A DNA stretch of 64,000 bases from Bretschneidera sinensis (Eukaryota > Streptophyta > Magnoliopsida > Brassicales > Akaniaceae): NCBI GenBank assembly GCA_023935145.1, contig CM043702.1:61875501-61939500 (forward strand). Reading direction: 5' to 3'. Positions 55,627-64,000 of this stretch are shown in pieces. How positions within the stretch are numbered: position 1 is the stretch's first letter; each line of letters begins with the position of its first letter. The notes beneath the pieces are model-generated. The model did not search any database. It saw only the letters and a list, made by a program, of their open reading frames with translations, and was not told the DNA's origin. The position numbers and the translations under genes are program-made.

Positions 55627-56600
55627 CTACTCAAATGGGGCATCTTTAACTAGGAGGGCACATAATGGTCTAGATATGTTGGAAAATTTTTGTATGAACC
55701 TCCTATAAAAACCAGCATGACCAAGGAAAGATCTCACATCCTTTATTGTCTTAGGTGTAGGCAGTTTAGAGATTAATTCAATTTTAGATTGATCGACCTC
55801 TATTCCTCTAGAAGAGACAATATGCCCTAAGACAATACTGGGTGGGACCATGAAATGACATTTTTCCCAGTTTAAAACCAATTCTTTTTCCTCACATCGA
55901 ATTAATACTTTTTCCAAATTCATTAAGCATGTATCAAATGAAGATCCAAAAATAGTCAGGTCATCAATAAAAACCTCCATGCAATTTTCAACCATGTCAC
56001 TAAAAACACTAATCATGCAACATTGAAAAGTGGTAGGGGCATTACATAATCCAAAGGGACAAGTAAAAGTGGTTTTATCCTGGTCTTCTAATGCAATTTC
56101 TATCTGATAATAGCCAGAATAACCATCTAAGAAACAGTAAAAAGGGTGACCAGCTACACGCTCAAGAATTTGGTCAATAAAAGGGAGTGGGAAATGGTCT
56201 TTCCGGGTGGCAACATTTAATTTTCTGTAATCAATGCACATACGCCACCCCGGTCACAAGTTTGGTATGGACTAACTCTCCTAGGTTATTCATTACCACA
56301 GTGACTCCGGACTTTTTGGGAACGATTTGTGTAGGACTTACCCATTTACTATCAGCTATGGGATATATAATACCCGCATCTAACAGTTTCAGCACTTCAT
56401 TTTTCACTTCTTTCAGGCAACTCTTCGAACCTTAGTTGCCATTGGCGGGTGTCATAATCCTGAGATTTGTCAAAAACAGCACAAATATCGATTATATCAG
56501 TTTTTTCATCAAATAAATCAATCTCAGAATTAACAAGAAAATTATTAAAAGGATCAAAATCATGAGCATATATAACTGGTGATTTTCATCCTCATCTTCG
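55627..56600 (-). pseudogene. Element C linker and reverse transcriptase
   Basis: RT frame 55627-56241: MCIDYRKLNVATRKDHFPLPFIDQILER, GYSGYYQIEIALEDQDKTTF, CPFGLCNAPTTF, and the active site EVFIDDLTIFGSS (about 55965-56000) with both aspartates. The connection follows: LGHIVSSRGIEVDQSKIELI and FLGHAGFYRRFI. Part of the FGLCN region has a short deletion (FGTFAYRRMPF-type residues missing). The linker and RT N-terminus at 56242-56600 is in other frames: DENHQLYM at about 56560-56590, then YPIADSKWVSP near 56340. The linker start matches the tail junction of family A gag (SEDVDENHQVYM). Confidence 0.88.
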
Positions 56601-56602
56601 GG

Positions 56603-57421
56603 CTATTTTGCAACATTGAAAATGTTCGCTTCTAAGGTCATGTTTCCAAAAGACAGCTTCATGAGTCCATTCCTGCAATTAATCAGAGCATTTACAATAG
56701 CAAGGAAAGGTCTACCCAAAATCAAAGGAATTTTCGAGTTAGTGTCAACAGCAGAAGTTGTGTCAAGGATAAGGAAATCAATAGGATAATAAAATTTGTC
56801 AATCTGAATCAACACATCCTCTACCACACCCCGGGGTACTTTGACTGAACGGTAAGCCAACTGTAACACCACACCGGTTGGTTTGATTTCCCCTAAACCT
56901 AGCTGTACATAAATGGAAAATGGTATCAGGTTCACACTAGCTCCTAGATCTAGTAAGGCTTGTCCAACCTCATGATTTCCAATGCTGCAAGCAATGGTAA
57001 GACAGCCTGGATCCTTGTATTTTGGGGGAATTCTTTCCTCAATTAAAGCACTAACTTGCTCAGTTAGGAATACAGTTTTCTTGACATGGTGTCTCCTCTT
57101 AATTGTGCATAAATTCTTGAGAACTTTTGCATAGGTAGGCACTTGTTTAATCACATGCAAAAGAGGAAGATTAAGTTTCACTTGCCTTATGTTCTCGAGG
57201 ATTTCATTGTTTAAGTCCAGATTTTTCTTGTTTGACTTTAAGGCTTGAGGGTATTGTGCCTTAACAGGACTTTTGGTCACTTCAAGGTCTTTGATCAGTT
57301 CAGTATTACTACTAGTTTGACCCTTTTCCACATCCTCAGATACATTCATTGGTGGGATGTGTAGTGACTTACCACTTCGGGTCACAATGGCATTTACATC
57401 TTTCAGGTTTTCTTGTGTCAT
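56603..57421 (-). pseudogene. Element C gag end and aspartic protease
   Basis: Open minus-strand frame of 272 codons. N-terminal part: VNAIVTRSGKSLHIPPMNVSEDV, then a charged linker, LLHVIKQVPTYAKVLKNLCT and KRRHHVKKT. Protease: TIACSIGNHEVGQALLDLGASVNLIPFSIY (active site DLGAS, usual in Athila-like elements), LADRSVK-type loop as LAYRSVKVPRGVVEDVLI, and LGRPFLAIVNALI. It ends with the stop after NVAK at 56600-56602. Family A gag departs from this frame right after SEDV. Confidence 0.9.
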
Positions 57422-57448
57422 ATGTTGACCGTGAGGTATGGACTGAGT

Positions 57449-58807
57449 TTAGGAAGGGAACTTACCTCGCTCAGTCATACTTGAGGAGCTTATTAACTTA
57501 GACACTTGGCTCCTAGTTTCTCTATTCTCTTCCATCACCTGTGTAAATAATGCCTCAAACCTTTGGTTTGTCTTACCTTGTGCCTCTATAAAGGCAAGTA
57601 AGGTGTCTTCTAAGGAGTTCCTAGAGGATGAGGGCGCATGAAAAGGTGCAGGGGGTGATCTATGGGGCTGCACATGCTAGTTTTCAGATTTCCAGCTGAA
57701 GTTCGGGTGATTCCGCCACCCTGGGTTATAAGTTTTAGAGAAAGGTGCAAGAGGCTTCTTGTACATGCCTAAGGCATTACATTGTTCCTTGTACAGCCCT
57801 CTCATATCAGCAAATGTGGGGCATTCTTGGAGGAGGTGATCTACCCCGCCACACACAAAACATGGCTCTAAAGACTCGACATTATTAGCCACATGTGTTT
57901 GCTTTGAGCCCTTCGTTTTCAATGCCTCTAACTCCCTAGTGAGCATTTCAACCTTAGCTTTCAGGTTGTCTTCTTCCCTAAGATGGCATATCCCTCCACC
58001 ACTGGGATTTCCTATAGGTGGTGACCTATTCGTGCTTTCAGTAGCACTAGGTCCAGTCCATGTATGAGCTTTCTCAGCAAGCTCATTGAGGTATTCAATA
58101 GCCTCATCAAGATCTTTTTTCAGAAATTCCCCATTGCACATCATCTCTACAAATTGGCATTCTCTATAGGTAAGACCCTCATAGAAATAGCTCACTAAAT
58201 GCCAATTTTCATACCCATGGTGTGGGCACATACTCAATAGCTCTTTAAATTTCTCCCAAGACTGATATAAAGTCTCGTTTTCCTTTTGTGCAAAGGTGAA
58301 GATTTTTCTTTTCAACGCATTAGTCTTATGTTGAGGGAAATACTTGTTAAAGAAAGCCCAAGTCATCTCAGTCCATGACCCAATAGATCGTGGTCTAAGT
58401 GAGTATAGCCAACTCTTAGCTCTATCCTTCAAAGCAAAAGGAAAGAACTTAAGTTGCACAATGTCAGCAGTTGCACCTTGATCATGGAAAGTTGCGACTA
58501 CTTCCTCAAACTCCCTAATGTGCACATATGGGTTCTCATTTTCCATGCCATAAAATGTAGGGAGTAACTGTATCATCCCTGTCCTAAGATCTAATTGGGG
58601 AATGTTGGCTGGAAACATGATGCAAGATGGTGTGGTTGTGCGTGTAGGGTGGAGGTAATCCTCAAGGGTCCTAGTAGGTTGATCCTCGTGTTCACTCATT
58701 TCCTTAGGACTAGATGGATTATCAAACAAAGGGTTTAAAAAGGTTCCTTCTATCTCTAGTACAGGCCTACAGGCGAATCTACCCAAAGTGTCCCTATATC
58801 TGGGCAT
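57449..58807 (-). pseudogene. Element C gag
   Basis: Minus-strand gag, 376 codons open from 58807 (MPRYRDTLGRF) to 57677, then one TAG, then 57449-57673. Capsid region: FFPFALKDRAKSWLYSLRPRS, FFNKYFPQHKTNALK, LSMCPHHGYENWHLVSYFYEG, with a coiled part (LREEDNLKAKVEMLTRELEALK). Zinc knuckle CFVCGGVDHLLQEC (C-x2-C-x4-H-x4-C) at about 57840-57882. After the TAG come SSRNSLEDTLLAFIEAQGKTNQ and MTERGKFPS then a second stop. Gag builds the particle and binds element RNA. With the two point stops ignored it is one frame with the protease, suggesting a single gag-pol polyprotein. Confidence 0.92.
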
Positions 58808-58909
58808 GCAAGATCACAAAATATCAAATAAATTGCTGAAAGAAATTATTTACAATTCTTCTATTGTTATGTCAAAAGTTGACAAACTTCCTTGTACTTA
58901 AGCGCGGAT

Positions 58910-58926
58910 CCCCGGCAACAGCGCCA
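58910..58926 (-). other. Element C primer binding site (tRNA-Asp type)
   Basis: Minus strand TGGCGCTGTTGCCGGGG, five bases after the LTR, one mismatch to the tRNA-Asp 3' end. The leader follows to gag at 58807. Confidence 0.9.
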
Positions 58927-58931
58927 AAATT

Positions 58932-60288
58932 TGATTACGCCCAAAACATAATGCGGTAGTTGTAGTATAGTTTTGGGGTGTCGATTCCACAGAGAAACAA
59001 GTTAATTACAAAAGAAGGTGTAAACCTCAACATAAACGATAAAAGATTAAATGAATCTGAGTTTGTTTGAAAAAAAGGGTAATTGTGTGAATTGGTTTGG
59101 AAATATAATTAAGAATGACAAGGTTCCGAAAATCCTCCCTAGGCTCGTTGCTCTAATCCTAACTTGATTCAGTTGTTTTTTATCTCGATTGCTAGTTTCA
59201 CGTCCCAAACCGACAATCAGCATATATTCAATTAAAGCGCAATTATAAATCCTAATGTAATTGTTATGAATTATTCTCTACTTTTAAGCACACATGACCT
59301 AACTTATAAATTATCAAAAGACGACGATATATCTAACGACAATACCGCAGAAATGGACAAATCTATAAAAGTGATCTACCGGACTCAATCACCCCCAAAC
59401 AGGTACACATAAGAAAAGCATGACTGAACTTATATAGAAAAGAAGCATGCAATCACCGGAGTTATAATAAATCTACTAATTAAATTAAGAATAAAACATA
59501 ACAGTGCTTAACAAAAATAATATCCAACTAAAACTGAACCAAATAAAGGAAAATAAGAACAACTACACCTAGGGATTCATCCCTTCGCCTTGCTTGGAGA
59601 TTAGCTGGCCATAGAGCTCATGCCTCCTTGAGTTGCCTTCGGCCTCTCAACGATCATCCTCAGCTTGCCCTCCAAATTTTGTACTTCGGATTCCTCTTAA
59701 AGGCCCTCTGGATTTACTCCTAAAGGCCCTCTAGAGTCACTCTCTAATGATCTCAGAAGATGATCTTAGAAGAGCTCTGATTGGTTGATGATTTCAGCTG
59801 AGCAGAGTGGGTCTTTATATAGGCAAACTCCCGGAATGCTATGTGTTATCTAGCTGATGTGGGATACTCTCCAGGCTCGCTTAATCGCAGTCTGAGTACA
59901 ATCAATCGCAAATGCATTCGATCGCAGCCCGAGTGCGATCGAACACAAATGCGCTCGATTGCGGCTTGTGCGCTCGATCGCGTATGCGCTGCAGAGTACC
60001 TTGCTCTATGTGGGATGTGTGCTCGATCGCACTGCTTATGCGCTCGATCGCAATTCAGGCGGCAGTCCATCTTGTCCTTCTAGAAGCATGGGATCTTACT
60101 CTTTTGAGCAACGACCGCTTCTTTTTCTCTTTTAAACTTAAAGTACCTGAAAATTACACTGAAATAAGTCAGTGGTCCAATAATATTACTTTAGAGTTAT
60201 TAACATATAAAAGCACAATAAAGACCGAGATCAACCCTAAAATGCTAACAACTAACCACTGTTGAGAGGCATTTTATGACTCTCATCA
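58932..60288 (-). mobile_element. Element C 5' LTR
   Basis: 1357 bases, minus strand TGATGAGAGTCAT to GGGCGTAATCA. It is 57 bases longer than the 3' LTR because of extra CGATCG units at 59876-60060. Otherwise nearly identical by eye, so C is among the youngest insertions here. Confidence 0.92.
59876..60060 (-). repeat. CGATCG-core repeat tract in element C 5' LTR
   Basis: Expanded version of 51815-51945, with about eight units, five with an intact CGATCG. One or two added units account for the LTR length difference. Confidence 0.85.
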
Positions 60289-61373
60289 GGAAAAAAATTT
60301 ATTATGCACACTAACCATAAAACTCATAAGAATCTGATGAGTCAGTTTATCCAAACTCTAGAAAAACAACATTATTTGTGTAAACTCTTGGGTTATTCTT
60401 ATGCTATTGTGTACAAGTCTGGAATTGACAACAAAGCTATTGATGCTCTATCAAGAATAGAAAAATGAGACAATGTAGCAGGAGATTTGCTGCTCCACTC
60501 CTCTTGCCTTTCCTTTGACACCCTTGAAGACTTGCAAAGAGAAAATCTTATTGACACTGAGTTACTTATACTCCATAAGAAACTCCAAAATGGCATACTC
60601 TCACAACACTATATAGTAAAGGATAATCTACTATTCTATAAAGGCAGGTTTGTTTTGACCTCTCTCTCTTCACTCAGAAATGTTGTTGTAACTGAATTTC
60701 ATAGCTCCCTACTTGGAGGACATAAAGGAATCCATAAAACCTTCTTGAGGGTCTTAGCTAGCTTGTTTTGGCATGGAATAAGGGTTAACATTAGAATTTT
60801 TTTCCAAACTTATCCTCTTTACCAACAAACTAAGTATTCCACTATTTCTCTTGTAGGACTGGTCAAACCACTCCCTGTTCCTTTGCAAGTCTGGGAGGAT
60901 ATTTACCTTGATTTCATCACTGGTCTTCCAACTTCCTATGGCCTATTAGTTTTCTTGGTGATAGTAGATAGATTGAGAAAATATTGTCATCTTGGAGCAT
61001 TACCCTTCACCTTCATAACCCATAATGTGGCCAAGTTATTTGTAGAGATGGTCATCAAACATCATGGTTTCCCTTAGATCATGATCTCAGATAGGGACAA
61101 GGTGTTCTTAAGCCAATTGGAAACACCTTTTCTATTTCAGTGGCACCACTTTACACTCTTCATCCTCTTACCATCCACAAGCATATGATCAAATAGAAGC
61201 GTTAAATAGATGCTTAGAACAATACTTAAGAGCTTTCATTCAAGACAGACCTACTTTTTGGGTTAATTTGCTACCATGGGCAGAACTGTGTTACAACACT
61301 TCTCAGCATTCCACTATCCAAATGACTCCATATCAATGCTTGTATGGTAAACCACTTCCTATCCTACAAAGTT
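60289..61373 (+). pseudogene. Element H RNase H end and integrase
   Basis: Continuation of H after element C. RNase H: KKFIMHTNHKTHKNLM and KSGIDNKAIDALSRIE (60289-60466). Integrase frame 60487-61077: LHKKLQNGILSQHYIVKDNLLFYKG, HSSLLGGHKGIHKTFLRV (the two His), then TYPLYQQTK where the family has C-x2-C, so both zinc Cys are lost. Core: WEDIYLDFITGLPTSYG with first Asp, and ISDRDKVF just after the stop at 61076-61078. Later parts are shifted (NMLRTILKSF-like, 61180-61370). It is cut at 61374 by a family B LTR. Confidence 0.85.
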
Positions 61374-62350
61374 TTGGACAATTATCTACCTAAATAATTA
61401 AGTGAATAACAATTCTAGTTTTACTTGCAAGTGCACAAGGTCTGTGGTAGCATAGTGTGCAAGCGCGAGATCATTTCCATAGGGATTGGTGAATTTCTAT
61501 TTAGAATTAGTTTCTTCAAGTTAAAAGAGAAATAATAGCTTGAGTGTGAGTAAATAATAATGAGATCATAGGGCAATGATATCCACCACTAATTATACCT
61601 TCCCACTAACTAAGGTTTCAATGCTCTAGCCTTATCATGAATATTTAATGGTTGCCAACCTAAGGGCTTGGTCCACACCTTAGGCTATTGATCTCCCTAT
61701 GCAATGAGTTAGGAATGGTGTATACTCTAACTCTTTTCTCTCTTAAGGGATTCAGCATGGGTGTATACTGAGTTATTCCTTAAGAGAGCATGAGGGTTGT
61801 GGAGATCGACAACCACACGGGACCTAGGGCTTAGTCCGCACCCGATTTCCAATGTTGATTAACCCGAGAATCCGGTGTGGATATTCCTTGTTACTAATGT
61901 CGAACCCAGGACTCGGTCATCCAAATTGATTCAACTAACATATCCATACCACATGCATACGTTGATCAGGCACATACATATGAGGAATTTAAATATAAAC
62001 AGGTATTAATCAAGTTAAATATTCTAACAAGACCATAGCAAAGATAATTAATGAATGAAGATGTGGAAAAGCATAACTGGGGCTTCAATCGAGCCCTATA
62101 GGAGTTTAGTTACACATACTAAGTAAAGTAAACATGCTAAACATAATCAAAACAAATAGAAAACTAAAACTGAAGAAGCCTCGGGAGACGAGTCGTCAAT
62201 TCCTCTCCTAAGCTCTTTACTTCGAATCTAGAATAAAGAGTTTTTGTTTATGTGTTTTACAGGGCTATTTATAGGGTCCTTATGGTGTCCTGAAACCCTA
62301 AGTTCCTATTTGGAGTCAGAAGACTTCTTTCCAATTCTGGCTCTGCCACC
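61374..62350 (-). mobile_element. Element B-ii 3' LTR, start deleted
   Basis: Minus-strand B LTR. Its end is at 61374 (TGGACAATTATCTACC on the plus strand). Comparing with 18780-20058, the first 280 or so LTR bases, including the start and the CGATCG tract, are missing at 62350. There it joins B-ii RT directly, so a single deletion removed the end of RT, RNase H, integrase, the 3' region and part of the LTR. Confidence 0.8.
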
Positions 62351-63050
62351 CTTGAAATCCCACTCTTTTTAGGAACAACTTGAACCGGGCCTACCCACTT
62401 ACTGTCAAAAATAGGGTAGATAATGCTAACATCTAAGAGTTTTAATATCTCGACCTTTACTACCTCTTTCATATGCGGGTTAAGTCTTCTTTAAGCATCT
62501 CACGTAGGCCTTGCTTCATCCTTAAGGTATATATTATGCATGCATTTGGACGGACTTATTCCCTTAATGTCAGCAATGGTCTATCCAATGGCGGATCTAT
62601 GCTCCCTTAAAACTCTTAATAATTTGTCTTCTTCTCCAATATTCAAATTAGCAGCCAAAATTACCAGTAATGTTTTCTTCTCTCCCAAATAGGCATAAGT
62701 TAGATGTTCTGGCAGTTGCTTTAATTCCAAAATTGGTGCCTGGACTATAGAAGGAAGAAGAGTGGTATTAGTGGGCATGAGAGTTTCAAATGGATGAGCA
62801 TACTTACTTGAATGTTTTGGGGAAGCCTCAAGAAGGTGCACAGTTTTCATTATGCGATTAGTGATATCTTCCGGTTCTTGCTCAATATCCACAGTTGTAA
62901 GGCTATGAGTAAGAGTAGTTTCCAAGGGATCAACGTGCTGGACCTGAAAAACTTACTCAACAAAATTATGTATCATACATTCATTAAAGCAATCCATATC
63001 ATCTTGAGGTAATCTTAATGCATCAAATATTTTGAATTCTATTTTTTTTT
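62351..63050 (-). pseudogene. Element B-ii protease-RT linker and RT N-terminus
   Basis: Minus strand. Linker: KIFDALRLPQDDMDCFNECM (about 62975-63040), ETTLTHSLTTVDIEQEPEDIT and EASPKHSSKYAHPFE (62581-62925), then LKQLPEHLTYAYLGEKKTLLVI. RT start: LLDVSIIYPIFDSKWVGPVQVV (62350-62472), then cut. The linker is the source-like sequence for the tails of the B-i and A gag frames (FDALKLPQDD, ESTLTHGFTRA). Codons below 62351 belong to the LTR. Confidence 0.85.
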
Positions 63051-63420
63051 TCATTTACCTTCATACTTACTGTACCCTTCTTCACACAAATTTTCATACC
63101 AGCCGTTCTCATGAAAAGTCTTCCTAAAATGATGGGCAAGGTTAATGGCGCATTCTTCCATATCTAACACAATGAAATCTGCAGGTAGAATGAACTCACC
63201 TACTTTTACCAGGACATCCTCCAGAATACCCCTAGATCTTTTTACACTTCTATCTGCCAATTGCTAGGTAATGGAAGTAGGTTGTAGCTCCCTCAATCCT
63301 AGGGTTTCAAATACTGTATATGGTAGCAAATTTACACCCGCCCCCAAATCTAGTAATGCTCATTCAAATAACTGATCACCTATCCTACAAGGAATAGTAA
63401 AACTACCCGGATCTTTTAGG
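63051..63420 (-). pseudogene. Element B-ii aspartic protease
   Basis: Minus-strand protease between gag and linker: FTIPCRIGDQLFE at about 63365-63405, then a broken active-site strand near 63330-63360 (LDLGAGVNLL-type sequence in another frame), then [36 protein letters not shown] (63051-63260). [12 protein letters not shown] and PADF are standard Athila protease landmarks. This block is the part missing from B-i. Confidence 0.82.
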
Positions 63421-64000
63421 TTAGGTGGGAGTTTTCTTAATAGCACAGCACTTACCTCTTCAGTTAAGGCTACAGTCTCATGTTCTTGAAACTTTCTTTT
63501 ATGAGTGCAACATTCCTTTAGAAATTTAGCATAAGCTGGGATCTGTTGAATTGCATCTAACAAAGGAATGTTTATTTCAACTTTTTGCAAGGTTTCAAAA
63601 ATATCAAGTAATTTATTCTCTTTCTTTTGTTTTACTAACCTCTGCAGGAAGGGTGGTGCATTCACCTTCTCCGTCTCCCTTACCTTTGATGCTGTTGTAG
63701 ATTCATTGGTCCCTATTACTTTACCATTTCTAAGGGTAATGACAGCTTTAAGTTGTTGATGTCCCCCAAGGTGTTGAGGTCGAATCTCCCTTTGCTTTCT
63801 ACTGCTCATCTCCTTAGCTAATTGTCCCATTTGTACTTCTAACATTTGGATGGCTTGTTCATGTTTTGCTGTGGTTTGCCTTAGTTGCGTCCGAAACTTT
63901 CTTTCTTCTGCCATGAACTGGTCTTGTGAAGTCATGATTTGTTGCTGCTGAGTCGCTGGTTGCCTCACAAGAATTTCGAGGTCATTCTTCTTAGGTTCAG
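63360..64000 (-). pseudogene. Element B-ii gag C-terminal part (runs off window)
   Basis: Open minus-strand frame 63360-63968 and on to the window end. Coiled coil with QQQIMTSQDQFMAEERKF, AKHEQAIQMLEVQMGQLAKE, then LRNGKVIG, EKVNAPPFLQRLVKQKKE, LLDAIQQIPAYAKFLKE and LPPNLKDPGSFTIPC. It is the coding relative of B-i gag (24868-25503), the same up to EKVN. Zinc knuckle and N-terminus lie beyond the window. Confidence 0.85.

Larger units (their letters stand above)
50873..60288 (-). mobile_element. Athila-like element C, nearly complete (9.4 kb)
   Basis: TG at 50873 and CA at 60288, flanked by GGAAG (50868-50872) and GGAAA (60289-60293) in H RNase H. Removing C and one TSD restores the H reading frame (LGKKFIMHTNH). 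Inside on the minus strand: 5' LTR 58932-60288, PBS, gag, protease, RT, RNase H, integrase, 3' noncoding, polypurine tract, 3' LTR 50873-52172. No env-like frame. Only a few stops and shifts. Shares gag, PBS, PPT and 3' region with gag-only family A. Confidence 0.93.

Noticed and set aside
59876..60060. A CRISPR-like array from regularly repeated CGATCG units
   Set aside because: Units are short, irregular and lie in an LTR promoter of a plant retrotransposon; no spacers or cas genes.
1..64000. Any host gene or exon
   Set aside because: All stretches with coding character match retrotransposon domains, and the remainder belongs to LTRs or 3' regions found more than once in the window.

Overview
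This 64 kb window is plant nuclear DNA made almost entirely of LTR retrotransposons inserted into one another. I see no host gene, functional RNA gene, CRISPR array or bacterial feature. The signs are tRNA-Asp-type primer sites (TGGCGCC...) beside long LTRs, gag/protease/RT/RNase H/integrase fragments of Ty3/gypsy (mostly Athila/Calypso-like, plus chromovirus-like) and Ty1/copia elements, and 5-bp target-site duplications (TSDs). A flowering plant with a repeat-rich, probably pericentromeric region is likely; the species cannot be named. Letters A to H below are my own labels.

Layout. 1-1154: LTR of family B. 1155-8099: decayed chromovirus-like element F (minus) carrying an inverted LTR of its own family. 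8100-8443 and 46908-47640: two halves of an old copia element G, split by Athila-like element D. D runs from 8444 to 46907, with TSD TCTAC on both sides. Inside D lie: a family B element (B-i) in D's 5' LTR, TSD GGATG; copia element E (21270-24624) inside B-i; a family A array in D's pol, TSD ATTGT; and a family B LTR (36056-37355) inside an A LTR. The TSD halves of both the A and B insertions now lie in opposite orientation, which shows that about 14.6 kb (roughly 11312-25934) was inverted after the insertions. 47649-50872 and 60289-61373: old gypsy element H, split by a nearly complete Athila-like element C (50873-60288, TSD GGAAG/GGAAA). 61374-64000: a second family B element (B-ii) with protease and RT, leaving the window on the right.

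How the parts relate. A and B-i are gag-only elements: gag is joined to the spacer that lies between protease and RT in the coding relatives, and then to the 3' noncoding region, so protease, RT, RNase H and integrase are missing. C is the coding relative of A (same gag, LTR ends, PBS and 3' region); B-ii is the coding relative of B-i. They are the likely suppliers, in trans, of the missing enzymes for such gag-only families.

Most notable: (1) a near-complete copy of mature tRNA-Asp, including the CCA end, joined to an A LTR at 28567-28632, which looks like a read-through reverse-transcription end; (2) the provable nested inversion with a short palindrome at one junction; (3) parallel gag-only derivatives, one with a visible 11-bp repeat at the deletion point; (4) a CGATCG-core repeat tract upstream of the TATA box in two otherwise different LTR families; (5) a three-copy tandem LTR array with a 1500-bp period. 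All coding regions here are broken by stops, frameshifts or deletions; C is the best preserved.
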